Positions 25,401-33,169 of a stretch of 45,282 nucleotides of DNA are shown here, piece by piece. The position numbers were made by a program, and so were the translations under genes. The DNA is taken from positions 1 through 45,282 of the forward strand of contig PWWP01000140.1 of assembly GCA_003562075.1 (NCBI GenBank), written 5' to 3'. The notes under the pieces were generated by a model. That model saw only the letters and a program-made list of their open reading frames with translations, made no database searches and had not been told where the DNA came from. Position 1 is the first letter of the stretch. Each line of letters begins with the position of its first letter. This DNA comes from Gemmatimonadota bacterium. GTDB taxonomy: Bacteria > Gemmatimonadota > Gemmatimonadetes > Longimicrobiales > Gaopeijiaceae.

Positions 25401-26375
25401 CTACAGATGATCCAGGGCTGACTTCCGCAGTGTGGTCCATATGAAGTCATGCACGTCCAGGAGGTCGGCAGGCTCATGGTCCATGGACTCCAGCCGCTTT
25501 CTCACTCCCACCGCAACTCGCCGGTAGCTTCGATAGGACGCCGCCTTGGGCTTCCGGGTATAGGTACCGGTCGGGGCGATGGTCCCTGCCTGTCGGAGGA
25601 ACGCGGACCGACGCACGGCTACATGCTCCTGCGGGTAGATCAGCGCCAGAAGAGCGGTGGATATCCGCCAGGACGGTCGTCCGCCCAGCAGGTCCTCCAG
25701 CGCCGTCAGGTACTCTTCGAACCTGTCGTCGAAGTTACCGCTTCCATGGAGAAGCCCGAAGATGGCCTCAGCATAGCGTTCACTTTCCTCTTCGTCGAAG
25801 CGACGCAGGCTCTTCACATGCGAGAGGGGAACCAGATTGGTGTCCGCCAGCAGGTCGCAGATGGACTCGGTTATCTCGACCTGACGCCCCTCCTCCATCA
25901 GCGGTCCAGCGCGCTCCAGGGCAAGAGCCTCTTTGGCTGCCCTCAACACGGGCTCTCGGTGGCGCTTCAGGGCAGACGCTCCATCACTGGCATCGCCTCG
26001 CTTGTCCTCAATCCACTTGGGGTCATCAAACCCTTTGGGATAGAGCTTGGTGAAAAGCGTCACCTGCTGTTCGAAGGTGCAGACAGCCTTCCGGACCTTC
26101 TGCTCTCCCCCGCTCTTCAGAGCTTTGATGGCTGCCTGCAGGTTGGCCCGAACGGCGTCTATGGGACCATCCGAGTCTTCGACTGGATCCAGGAGGTCGT
26201 AGTACCCTTCCTGGATTTTCCGAAGCTTTCCATCTTCGAACTGATAGGCCCTTCGGCCGCTCTTCTCCCAGGCCAGGAGGGCCATCCCCCATTCAGGCCG
26301 CTGCGAATGTCGATACAGCTGCTCGGGGAGTTCTTCCTGTTCCCTATCGGGCACGTTCAATGTCTGGGTAGCCAA
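25401..26375 (-). CDS. Unrecognised 324-residue soluble protein
   Basis: I do not recognise this family. It is soluble and charged, with no signal or membrane segment. Residues about 26-65 (PEWGMALLAW...YQFEDGKLRKIQEGYYDLL) look like a small beta-barrel of the kind used for nucleic-acid or protein contact. The middle is helical and rich in Glu/Arg. The C-terminal part (LLALIYPQEHVAVR, then ADLLDVHDFIWTTLR) resembles tails I associate with restriction-type proteins, but this is recollection only. The start is uncertain: TTG 26375 has AAGGAA upstream; no ATG exists before Met31. It stands alone, ended by the hairpin pair at 25257-25335, next to a decayed region. Confidence 0.65.
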   Translation of the reverse strand: MATQTLNVPDREQEELPEQLYRHSQRPEWGMALLAWEKSGRRAYQFEDGKLRKIQEGYYDLLDPVEDSDGPIDAVRANLQAAIKALKSGGEQKVRKAVCTFEQQVTLFTKLYPKGFDDPKWIEDKRGDASDGASALKRHREPVLRAAKEALALERAGPLMEEGRQVEITESICDLLADTNLVPLSHVKSLRRFDEEESERYAEAIFGLLHGSGNFDDRFEEYLTALEDLLGGRPSWRISTALLALIYPQEHVAVRRSAFLRQAGTIAPTGTYTRKPKAASYRSYRRVAVGVRKRLESMDHEPADLLDVHDFIWTTLRKSALDHL

Positions 26376-26887
26376 TCCGATTCCTTGGTTTCGGGTTTTG
26401 GAGAAGTGACTCGGGGCTCACCACAATGCGCTGAACAAGGGTGAAGCAGAGCAGATCGATCCTGCTCGGGCCTGCATGGTTCCTCGCAACATTCAGCGCC
26501 GTGGACCGGCCAGCGCCGGGCCGCACGCCCTGTCAAGTGTATGCATTTTAAGGGCTTGTGTTCCGCATTGACAACGTCGGCAGGAAATAATCCTGCTGGG
26601 ACCGGCTGAAAATCTCCCACCTCTCTGGTGCCAGAGGGACTGTGGGGGCTCATCCAAGCATTCAAATACCTCATTGGGACGCAGGGACCCGGATCCCCCG
26701 GCCGGAATGCAATCCACATCGACGGTCGCCTGGGCGACGAGGCCTGGGGCCCCCTGGTGGCAGTGGGGTTGGCACAGCGCCGAGGTTTCTGGCGACCACG
26801 CTTGGCGTGTTCCCCACGACCGCCAGAACGAAGCCAGGCTCCGCCGGGGTCAAGAAAGCTGCACTCGCCTCGCGCAGTTTCTCTCCT
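26376..26887. other. Gene-poor stretch
   Basis: About 510 bases without an intact gene. It holds TTGACA-like sequences on both strands (TGTCAA near 26535 and TTGACA near 26570) without matching -10 elements, and the coding remnant listed at 26706-26777. Nothing else was recognised. Confidence 0.5.
26706..26777 (+). pseudogene. Remnant resembling the N-terminal part of a DUF5916/CBM9-type protein
   Basis: The plus frame reads NAIHIDGRLGDEAW followed by GPLVAVGLAQ. This matches the opening motif of the DUF5916 family (I-x-I-DGRLDE-x-AW, then a V-A-x-x-F-x-Q stretch), exported proteins common in Gemmatimonadota and Bacteroidota. The frame loses family character within 25 codons and there is no start, signal peptide or continuation. 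A fragment of a later part of the same kind of protein lies at 33675-33775. The family match is from memory. Confidence 0.35.
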
Positions 26888-27457
26888 CTACACCAACCGG
26901 ACCGTGTATACGAAGGCGAAGCCGACAAAAAGCCCGAGAAGGACAAGGGTCGCAGCTGCGTGGTAGCGGAGGTTCTTCGTCCAGGCGAGGGAAACGAAAA
27001 GGATGAAGGCGATCACCTGGAACAGGCGCGCGGGTTGAAGCAGGGGTTGCGCCAGGAGGAGCTCGCTCACGACCTGCACCACGATGCCCAGGGAGACGAG
27101 GCCGAAGAGCCAGCCGTGTTCCCGCAGATAATAGGCCTTCAGGTCGATGGGGCTTCCGTCATCGGATTCCCGGTCCGGCAGAACCCAGCAGGCGATGAGA
27201 AAAAGGAGGACCGGCACCAGAAGAAAGAAGACGTACGCGAAGTAGCTCCTCCACACCTCGGCCTGCAGGACGTAGAAGTAGATCCACCAGAGCTGGATAA
27301 GCTGGAGGAAGATGAGGCTGGCCCACACCATGGGGAGCCAATGAAAGCGGACCCGTTCCCGAGCCCGCACCAGGTGATGGAAGCTCGTCAAAAGGTCCGC
27401 GATGGCGAGACCGATGATAATCGAGACCAGGATGATCAGATGTTCCGCTGGGTTCAT
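26888..27457 (-). CDS. Small multi-pass membrane protein of unknown function
   Basis: A 189-residue protein with about five or six hydrophobic helices, beginning MNPAEHLIILVSIIIGLAIADLL. Conserved-looking polar positions inside the helices are few (HH near 27, RER after it, WW near 57). The shape resembles small uncharacterised membrane proteins with no assigned role. It is followed after 122 bases upstream (in its own direction) by the DoxX-like gene on the same strand, so the two may be co-transcribed. No clear ribosome site. Confidence 0.7.
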   Translation of the reverse strand: MNPAEHLIILVSIIIGLAIADLLTSFHHLVRARERVRFHWLPMVWASLIFLQLIQLWWIYFYVLQAEVWRSYFAYVFFLLVPVLLFLIACWVLPDRESDDGSPIDLKAYYLREHGWLFGLVSLGIVVQVVSELLLAQPLLQPARLFQVIAFILFVSLAWTKNLRYHAAATLVLLGLFVGFAFVYTVRLV

Positions 27458-27579
27458 GGCCCGGGCCGGTCGGAGGAAGGCTCAGCAGCGGTGCCGAGAA
27501 TACGGCGCGTCCGAAAGTCCAGCAACTACAAGCCGGCGACACCTTGCCAGGCCCCACCCAGACCGTACGGCCGATGGGC

Positions 27580-28080
27580 TCACCCGCGCGCCAAACCACT
27601 CCTGCCTCTTCGGCCGGCTCGGCCCACGGTCTCACCGCCCCCCTTCTGGCGCACCGTGCCTCCCACCACCAGAGCCGCCGAGATGATCAGGAGGTTCTTG
27701 ATGATGTACTGCCCCTCGATGGTTGGGGCGAAGGGGTAGCGTCCCGACTGGAAGGTCACCTCTGGGAGGAGCACCAGAGGAAGGAGGGTCCCCACCATCT
27801 GCATGGCCAGGAGCGCGATGGCGAGCCGGGCCGTCTTCCGGAAGAGGAAGGCCACGCCGATGGCCACTTCCCACCACCCGATAACGGCCAACCACTGCGA
27901 TGGAGAGAGCCCCGGCATCCAGCCGACCGTGGCCTCGACGAGGGGTCCCGCCGGCGAGATGCCGAAGGGTTTCAGTATCCCGAACCAGATGAATATGAGG
28001 CCGAGGGACACCCGGAGCGCCAAGATGCCCCACCGCGCCATGAAGGCGGCGATCGTGTGATCCAACTCATCAAGAGTCAT
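27580..28080 (-). CDS. DoxX/DUF417-like membrane protein
   Basis: A 166-residue inner-membrane protein with four hydrophobic segments. RVSLGLIFIWFGILKP near the N terminus and the later PTIEGQYIIKNLLII are typical of the DoxX-like/YkgB (DUF417) group. Members are linked to quinone or thiosulfate metabolism or to stress, but most have no proven role. The C terminus is a basic, Gly/Arg-rich tail (GRAGRRGRSGLARG). Upstream lies the M23 lipoprotein gene on the same strand, 67 bases away. Confidence 0.75.
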   Translation of the reverse strand: MTLDELDHTIAAFMARWGILALRVSLGLIFIWFGILKPFGISPAGPLVEATVGWMPGLSPSQWLAVIGWWEVAIGVAFLFRKTARLAIALLAMQMVGTLLPLVLLPEVTFQSGRYPFAPTIEGQYIIKNLLIISAALVVGGTVRQKGGGETVGRAGRRGRSGLARG

Positions 28081-28147
28081 GGGCCAGGCCAGGGTTCGAA
28101 GTGGAGGGGCCGGATCGTTTCGGGCACTGATCTACCCGATATCCAAG

Positions 28148-29026
28148 TCAACGAGAAAGATCCGCAATCGTATCTCCGAAGATATCGGTAATGGTCACCC
28201 GGTCCGGAATGAAGGTGGTGGGCCTGAGGCGCAACTCGAACCAGCCCGCGTCGGGACGACCGGCGTCGATATGGACGCCGTTCTGCATCTGGTCGTCGCG
28301 GGGCTGGGCTCCCCTGACCACGATGTCATAGTAGTCGAGCGTCCGCGAATCACCTGATCCGGAAAGCGCGATCGAGCGAATCGTCATCGCCTGGAGTGGA
28401 ACGCTCAGAAGCACCTGGGTCTCGGTAAACTCGCCGGTTGGCGCATCGGGATCATCGTGGGCAAGCAGTTCGAGGGGATTTCGGCTCAGGCGTTCGTCTC
28501 GCACCCGGGTGTCGCGGGGGAGGCCGACGAAGTACCCCAGATGCAAGTGCGGAGTCGACGCCCCCGTCTGCCCAACGGTGCCCAACCGCTCCCCCACTTG
28601 CAGGGAATCACCCTCCTGGACCTCGATTTGGCGCAGATGGAGATAGGAGGTCGAGCGGTCACCCGAGTGAGCGACCAGGACCGCGTTGCCAGGCCCGGTG
28701 CTCGAACCATCCCAGTTCGAGACCAGAACCACCCGCCCCGGAAGAACCGAATACACGGGAGTGCCCGGCGAAGCGGGAAGATCGATGCCCGCATGAAAAT
28801 CGTACCGGCTCGGCAGTGCCCGCGGTCCATACGGGAAACTGATCGAGTCTGCGTCGGGCTCGTCCACATTGGCAAGCGGCCAGACCAGTTGCGCACCGTC
28901 AGGAGGACCCCAAGGAGGTGGATCATTGGGGTCCGGAGGGGTGACGGAGGTGTCGGATCCACACGCCGCCGCAAGAAGCAGGAGGGTGAGGAGAAGCGGG
29001 ATGCGGCGAAACTGAGGTCGGGTCAT
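28148..29026 (-). CDS. M23/LytM-domain lipoprotein peptidase
   Basis: A 292-residue lipoprotein. The ATG at 29026 gives a compact signal with lipobox AAAC (Cys22); a GTG at 29074 would add 16 residues before it. A Pro-rich linker precedes the LytM domain (about 60-180). Zinc ligands are in FHAGIDLPA (HxxxD) and PHLHLGY (HxH), so the site is complete and the protein may cut peptidoglycan cross-links. The last 100 residues form a beta-rich domain of unknown type. It lies 180 bases beyond the terminator that ends the tRNA cluster. Confidence 0.9.
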   Translation of the reverse strand: MTRPQFRRIPLLLTLLLLAAACGSDTSVTPPDPNDPPPWGPPDGAQLVWPLANVDEPDADSISFPYGPRALPSRYDFHAGIDLPASPGTPVYSVLPGRVVLVSNWDGSSTGPGNAVLVAHSGDRSTSYLHLRQIEVQEGDSLQVGERLGTVGQTGASTPHLHLGYFVGLPRDTRVRDERLSRNPLELLAHDDPDAPTGEFTETQVLLSVPLQAMTIRSIALSGSGDSRTLDYYDIVVRGAQPRDDQMQNGVHIDAGRPDAGWFELRLRPTTFIPDRVTITDIFGDTIADLSR

Positions 29027-29207
29027 CGGCGGTCTCGCCTTGCGGGTCGAGGGATCGGGAAGGGAGTCACCCACTTCCTGTAAACTACGACCCCTGAGTC
29101 ACACCGGAAGCCAACAGCGTGCCATCAGGGATTGGCCTCGCTCGCTCAGCACTCAAGAACCAGACCCATCCAACAGGCCCCAGATGACACACCCCACGCC
29201 ACACCAT

Positions 29208-29241
29208 AAAAAAAGCGCCACAACGCAAAGCGTTGCAGCGC
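29208..29241 (-). terminator. Intrinsic terminator of the tRNA cluster
   Basis: On the minus strand GCGCTGCAACGC (29230-29241) pairs with GCGTTGTGGCGC (29215-29226) across a 3-base loop, with two G-T pairs, followed by a run of seven T (29208-29214). It lies 28 bases past the last tRNA gene, tRNA-Ser(CGA). Confidence 0.9.
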
Positions 29242-29268
29242 GTGGTTCTAGCAGCCCCTTCGGGCCAG

Positions 29269-29354
29269 CGGAGGCGGAGGGACTCGAACCCCCAAGGGCG
29301 ATGAAGCCCGCCGCATTTCGAGTGCGGTGCCTTACCAATTAGGACTACGCCTCC
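29269..29354 (-). tRNA. tRNA-Ser(CGA)
   Basis: Acceptor GGAGGCG/CGCCTCC with discriminator G; anticodon loop CTCGAAA; a long variable arm marks it as class II serine. CCA is not encoded. Last gene of the array. Confidence 0.95.
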
Positions 29355-29410
29355 AGAAAACCTGGTCTTCTGGTTGAAGAGCCATGAGGGGCACCCCATG
29401 ACTATTCTCA

Positions 29411-29623
29411 GGTCGCTCTCTCCGGCTCGAACCTCCGGTTCTCATCCGGGCTCGTCCGAGAAGTCGGGCAACCTCCTTCAGTCGGGGCGCCCGGATTACC
29501 TCGCTCTTCGCTCGGTGGTCTCCGCTCGCTCCCTTCGGTCGCTCTCTCCGGCTCGAACCTCCGGTTCTCATCCGGGCTCGTCCGAGAAGTCGGGCAACCT
29601 CCTTCAGTCGGGGCGCCCGGATT
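29411..29623. repeat. 87-bp perfect direct repeat that includes the 3' end of tRNA-Pro
   Basis: Bases 29411-29497 and 29537-29623 are identical, offset by 126 bases. Each copy ends with the acceptor and part of the T-arm of tRNA-Pro(CGG); only the second continues into the intact gene. The first is therefore a tRNA 3'-end fragment with 70 bases of downstream flank. Confidence 0.9.
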
Positions 29624-29681
29624 CGAACCGGGGACCTCTGCGACCCGAACGCAGCGCTCTACCGGACTGAGCCACGCCCCG
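29608..29681 (-). tRNA. tRNA-Pro(CGG)
   Basis: Acceptor CGGGGCG/CGCCCCG with discriminator A; anticodon loop TTCGGGT in stem CTGCG/CGCAG. CCA not encoded. Its 3' end is duplicated downstream. Confidence 0.95.
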
Positions 29682-29763
29682 ATGGTTCTTGCTTCTCTGG
29701 AGGGGGAAGTCCAACGAGTCCGGACCGGCGTCCAAGCACCAATCCGGATCTCTTCGAACCAAA

Positions 29764-29847
29764 CGGACGGGGTGGGATTCGAACCCACGCGGGCGTAAAC
29801 CCACACGATTTCCAATCGTGCGCCTTAAGCCACTCGGCCACCCGTCC
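29764..29847 (-). tRNA. tRNA-Ser(GGA)
   Basis: Acceptor GGACGGG/CCCGTCC, discriminator G; anticodon loop TTGGAAA in stem CACGA/TCGTG; long variable arm (class II). Confidence 0.94.
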
Positions 29848-29859
29848 TAACACAGTAAA

Positions 29860-29945
29860 CGGAGGGGGTGGGATTCGAACCCACGAGGGCCTTTCGGCCC
29901 AACGCCTTAGCAGGGCGCCGCCTTAAGCCACTCGGCCACCCCTCC
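29860..29945 (-). tRNA. tRNA-Ser(GCT)
   Basis: Acceptor GGAGGGG/CCCCTCC, discriminator G; anticodon loop CTGCTAA; long variable arm. D-arm region GGCCGAGTGGCTTAAGGC is shared with the serine gene just downstream. Confidence 0.94.
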
Positions 29946-29959
29946 CGAAAATCGTTCAG

Positions 29960-30032
29960 TTGCCCCTCCTGGGCTCGAACCAGGACTCTCCTGTTCCAGA
30001 GACAGGCGTGTTGCCAATTACACCAAGGGGCA
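29960..30032 (-). tRNA. tRNA-Gln(CTG)
   Basis: Acceptor TGCCCCT/AGGGGCA, discriminator A; anticodon loop CTCTGGA in stem CCTGT/ACAGG. Confidence 0.95.
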
Positions 30033-30152
30033 ATGAGTCGCGCTTGATCAATCTCGAAGAAGCGCACCGGATGGTCAAATTCTCCCCATCCGCCCATCCG
30101 CTCACTTGCTCGGTTCCCATACTCCCCTTCGGGAGCGGGCGGCCGGGGCCAG

Positions 30153-30224
30153 AGCCACCAGTCGGATTTGAACCGACGACCCCGTCATTACGAATGACGT
30201 GCTCTACCCCTGAGCTATGGTGGC
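30153..30224 (-). tRNA. tRNA-Thr(CGT)
   Basis: Acceptor GCCACCA/TGGTGGC, discriminator T; anticodon loop TTCGTAA in stem CGTCA/TGACG. Confidence 0.94.
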
Positions 30225-30240
30225 GGCGACAATGGTCGAG

Positions 30241-30313
<73 letters not shown>

Positions 30314-30347
30314 TCACACCGCAGTGGACCGATCTCCGACACGTCAG

Positions 30348-30421
30348 TGGGCGCGAGAGGATTCGAACCTCTGACCTCTACGATGTCAACGTAGCGCTCT
30401 AACCAACTGAGCTACGCGCCC
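30348..30421 (-). tRNA. tRNA-Val(GAC)
   Basis: Acceptor GGGCGCG/CGCGCCC, discriminator A; anticodon loop TTGACAT in stem CTACG/CGTAG. Confidence 0.95.
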
Positions 30422-30486
30422 CTCTTCTCAACTTCGTGCCAGCCAGCGTCATATCAGACCCTGGGATCGGGATCCGGTCATCACAA

Positions 30487-30560
30487 TGCGCCCGGGAGGA
30501 CTCGAACCCCCAACCTCTTGATCCGTAGTCAAGCGCTCTATCCAATTGAGCTACGGGCGC
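30487..30560 (-). tRNA. tRNA-Arg(ACG)
   Basis: Acceptor GCGCCCG/CGGGCGC, discriminator A; anticodon loop CTACGGA in stem CTTGA/TCAAG. A34 is normally deaminated to inosine by TadA. Confidence 0.95.
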
Positions 30561-30588
30561 CCGCTTCCAATCTCAGGAGCTTCGTGAA

Positions 30589-30672
30589 TGCCCACGACAG
30601 GACTCGAACCTGTACGCCGTTTCCGGCACTGGTCCCTCAAACCAGCCTGTCTACCAATTCCAGCACGTGGGC
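30589..30672 (-). tRNA. tRNA-Leu(GAG)
   Basis: Acceptor GCCCACG/CGTGGGC, discriminator A; anticodon loop TTGAGGG in stem CTGGT/ACCAG; long variable arm (class II). Confidence 0.95.
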
Positions 30673-30750
30673 ATACCGCACTGATGCGCCCAAGTCTTAT
30701 CCGCTACGTATGTAGCAAGCGAAAAGAGCTGCTGGGCAATGGACCCACCA

Positions 30751-30834
30751 TGCTCGGGGAGGGATTCGAACCCTCACAGGGTTTCCCCCACAGGATCCTG
30801 AATCCTGCGCGTCTACCAGTTCCGCCACCCGAGC
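30751..30834 (-). tRNA. tRNA-Leu(CAG)
   Basis: Acceptor GCTCGGG/CCCGAGC, discriminator A; anticodon loop TTCAGGA in stem CAGGA/TCCTG; long variable arm. Confidence 0.95.
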
Positions 30835-30851
30835 TTCAGGGCCTACTGAAG

Positions 30852-30924
30852 TGGAGCCGAGGGGAATCGAACCCCTGACCTCCTGAATGCCATTCAGGCG
30901 CTCTCCCAACTGAGCTACGGCCCC
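30852..30924 (-). tRNA. tRNA-Ala(GGC)
   Basis: Acceptor GGGGCCG/CGGCTCC with G3-T70; anticodon loop ATGGCAT in stem CCTGA/TCAGG. Nearly the same body as tRNA-Ala(CGC) in this array. Confidence 0.95.
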
Positions 30925-30962
30925 AACTTCCAACCAGAAAACCTGGACTTTCAAAAAGCTTA

Positions 30963-31036
30963 CGGGGCTGACGGGACTCGAACCCGCGACCTCCGGTGTG
31001 ACAGACCGGCACTCTAACCAACTGAGCTACAGCCCC
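30963..31036 (-). tRNA. tRNA-Asp(GTC)
   Basis: Acceptor GGGGCTG/CAGCCCC, discriminator G; anticodon loop CTGTCAC in stem CCGGT/ACCGG. Confidence 0.95.
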
Positions 31037-31069
31037 CTACCTGCATTGTTTTTCCAACACCCTCTCCTA

Positions 31070-31141
31070 CGCCCTCACGGGGAATCGAACCCCGACCGCC
31101 ACCTTGAAAGAGTGGAGTCCTAGCCGTTAGACGATGAGGGC
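31070..31141 (-). tRNA. tRNA-Glu(TTC)
   Basis: Acceptor GCCCTCA/TGAGGGC, discriminator G; anticodon loop CTTTCAA in stem CCACT/GGTGG. The only T34 anticodon of the array. Confidence 0.95.
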
Positions 31142-31206
31142 CAATCAGCTCAAGTTCCGTGCCTGAGTCGCAGGCCGCTTCACTGGTGGCACCCGCCTGA
31201 TCTCTA

Positions 31207-31279
31207 CAGGCCCGGAGGGACTCGAACCCCCAACCGCCGGTTTTGGAGACCGGTGCTCTACCAGTTGAGCTACGGACCT
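31207..31279 (-). tRNA. tRNA-Trp(CCA)
   Basis: Acceptor AGGTCCG/CGGGCCT with one T-G pair, discriminator G; anticodon loop CTCCAAA in stem CCGGT/ACCGG. Confidence 0.95.
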
Positions 31280-31327
31280 TCGTTTGGCCTCGTGGCCGGT
31301 CCACTTCGACCCGCCATTCTCGGTTCA

Positions 31328-31400
31328 TGGCCAGGGGCGGAATCGAACCGCCGACACCACGATTTTCAGTCGTGTGCTCTACCAACTGAGCTACCTGGCC
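31328..31400 (-). tRNA. tRNA-Phe(GAA)
   Basis: Acceptor GGCCAGG/CCTGGCC, discriminator A; anticodon loop CTGAAAA in stem CACGA/TCGTG. A terminator-like hairpin ends only a few bases before its 5' end. Confidence 0.95.
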
Positions 31401-31404
31401 CAAG

Positions 31405-31438
31405 AAAAACCGCCTGGCCCCTTGCGGAGCGCAGGCGG
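31405..31438 (-). terminator. Terminator-like hairpin between initiator tRNA-Met and tRNA-Phe
   Basis: On the minus strand CCGCCTG (31432-31438) pairs with CAGGCGG (31410-31416), then TTTTT (31405-31409). Mature tRNA-Phe starts at 31400. It could end the tRNA-Met transcript or attenuate read-through into the 16-gene array. Confidence 0.55.
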
Positions 31439-31700
31439 GATGTTGTGTCCCGGCGGAGCGTCGTCTCCTCTACCGGTTCATCCCGCCCTTCAGGACAGCC
31501 TGGCTAGACCAGGTATCAGCTTGCAGCCAGATCGGCACTCGAGAACGGCTGGCAATCCCTTTCACTTCGCCTCCTCTCAGCGCGATCAACGAACGTGTCT
31601 GCGATCCCTGGGTCGCCGAGTCGACCTTCTCCTCGAGTCAACTCTTCCCTAAATGAGCAAGCGCCGCCGTCGGCGACGCTCAGTCCGGCTCTCAAACTAA
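31439..31700. other. Gap inside the tRNA cluster
   Basis: About 260 bases between the hairpin and the initiator tRNA gene. A lone TTGACT on the minus strand (31638-31643) has no matching -10 at the right distance, and no gene or tRNA was found. Confidence 0.5.
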
Positions 31701-31774
<74 letters not shown>

Positions 31775-31786
31775 ACAAGGACACCA

Positions 31787-31815
31787 ACTATACCCCTGCC
31801 TGAGAGGGGTGTCAA
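31787..31815 (-). promoter_or_regulatory. Sigma-70-type promoter of the tRNA cluster
   Basis: On the minus strand a perfect TTGACA (31810-31815), a 17-base spacer and TATAGT (31787-31792). Transcription would start about 6 bases before mature tRNA-fMet. It is the best promoter match in the window. Confidence 0.9.
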
Positions 31816-32062
31816 CCCTCTCCAAGCAACTTTTCGAATCAACCCGCCAGCCCATGCTCAACGCCTACCCGCCAATGGCTGCACCGGGTCCGCCCGGGCC
31901 CTCGCAGAGGTTGAGTCAAGGGTGCAGTAGCGTTGACCGGCTTGAGGGGGAATCCGTCCGAATCTCAGGCCTCCAAGCGGGGCAGTGGCGCCGGACTCCA
32001 TCTCGCGTCCCCATGATCAGGACAACCGACCGGTCCGTCCAAGTTATTGTGATACCAGATCT

Positions 32063-32328
32063 TATAATGTTTTCGTAGGCCAGCTGATCAAGCGTTCTGG
32101 AAGAAATGTTGTCCAGCCACGCAACATTCACCGGCTTTCGATAGTCTCATATCATGTAAACCAAAGTCAGAAGGGAAGGGCGATCGACGGAGCCCGGAAC
32201 GAAGCAACTCGCTCCGGGTCCGTCGACAAAGCTGGACTACCCATCCTCCTGGCTCGAAAAACTCAGAATCTGATCGGCGAGTCCACCTCGCGTCCGCGAG
32301 TTGTGGAATTGCCTTTTTCGAAGGAGAT
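32063..32328 (+). promoter_or_regulatory. -10 element and structured leader of the atypical regulator gene
   Basis: TATAAT at 32063-32068 has only a poor -35. The following 260 bases are less GC-rich and contain two stems: AATGTTG (32105-32111) with CAACATT (32122-32128), and a long stem TCGACGGA-G-CCCGGA (32184-32198) with TCCGGG-T-CCGTCGA (32213-32226) broken by one bulge and a mismatch. The leader ends with AAGGAG about 10 bases before the ATG at 32335. No known riboswitch class is recognised; it may also hide an independent small RNA. The stretch 31816-32062 before it holds nothing I can name. Confidence 0.4.
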
Positions 32329-32334
32329 ACCTGG

Positions 32335-33123
32335 ATGATCGCGGCAACCGGAACGGCAGAGGCGTTCAAGGAGCGAGCAACTCCGAACCTGACAGAGCGC
32401 TCGCCGACCGCAGGGCATGAGAACTCGATGCTTCTGGTCGGTCTTGAACGTCTGGCCCCCCCGCTCATCGCCGGATTCGAGGCCGAAGGTGTCCGGACCC
32501 TGGCCACCGATAGTGACGAAGAAGCCCTTCTGGTGAGCCAGCGTCACCGGCCCCGGCTCATACTCGTGGGGCAGGAGTCACTGGCTGACCCCCTGGCGGT
32601 GGTCCATGATATCCGGGCAGTTCATCCAGGCGCGTGCATCCTCTTCCTGGCCTCGAGCACGGACCCTGAGCCCGCGCTGGAAGCCATGGCACAGGGCGCC
32701 GACGACATCGTACCGCCCCCGCACTCCGTCTCCTCCGTCCTCCTTCGCGCCAGAATTCTCCAACGCCGAGAACAAGGGGTGGGAGGAGGGCGACAAGGTA
32801 GCCGGCAACCGGCATCGAACCGGCTCGTCATCGACCGCCTCTCCCGAACCGTGTTGGATGGAAAGGGCCCCGTGGCCCTGACTGGCCGGGAGTTCGAACT
32901 CCTGGAGCGTCTTCTGGAAGCCAATGGGCAGGTCGTACCTCGGGGCCAGATCCTGGCGGATATCTGGGGGCAGGATCAAGATAATGAGGCGGTTCTTGAC
33001 GCCACGGTCCACAGGCTTCGGCGTAAGCTGGAGGACGACCCTGGACAACCTACAATCCTCACCACCGTCCGAGGGGTAGGTTATCGGTTGGCGGTTCAGC
33101 ACATCCGCTTGACCGGGAGCTGA
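32335..33123 (+). CDS. Atypical OmpR-family regulator with a degenerate receiver
   Basis: A 262-residue protein with a receiver-like fold (about 31-145) and an OmpR-type winged helix (about 160-255: LTGREFELLERLLEANGQVV, then TVHRLRRKLEDDP and GVGYRL). The receiver keeps the shape and the GADD stretch, but every residue needed for phosphorylation is gone: the acidic pair is Gly36-Leu37, the phosphoacceptor position is Gly79 (LILVGQES), and the Lys of KPF is Pro (PPPH). It therefore probably acts without phosphate transfer, perhaps by ligand or dimerisation. AAGGAG upstream decides the start. There is no kinase nearby, and tRNA-Pro(GGG) follows after 46 bases with one shared terminator. Targets unknown. 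Confidence 0.88.
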   Translation: MIAATGTAEAFKERATPNLTERSPTAGHENSMLLVGLERLAPPLIAGFEAEGVRTLATDSDEEALLVSQRHRPRLILVGQESLADPLAVVHDIRAVHPGACILFLASSTDPEPALEAMAQGADDIVPPPHSVSSVLLRARILQRREQGVGGGRQGSRQPASNRLVIDRLSRTVLDGKGPVALTGREFELLERLLEANGQVVPRGQILADIWGQDQDNEAVLDATVHRLRRKLEDDPGQPTILTTVRGVGYRLAVQHIRLTGS

Positions 33124-33169
33124 AACGCATCTTGAGGACGCGCTCCTCCGACGTTACCTTCTTCCGTCT

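Noticed and set aside
26530-26575. Inverted TTGACA elements as divergent promoters
   Set aside because: Neither has a -10 at 16-18 bases, and no gene starts nearby on either side in the right direction.
29408-29815. Protein-like frame with an internal 30-residue repeat on the minus strand
   Set aside because: The repeat is the duplicated tRNA-Pro 3' flank and the frame crosses tRNA genes, so it is not a protein.
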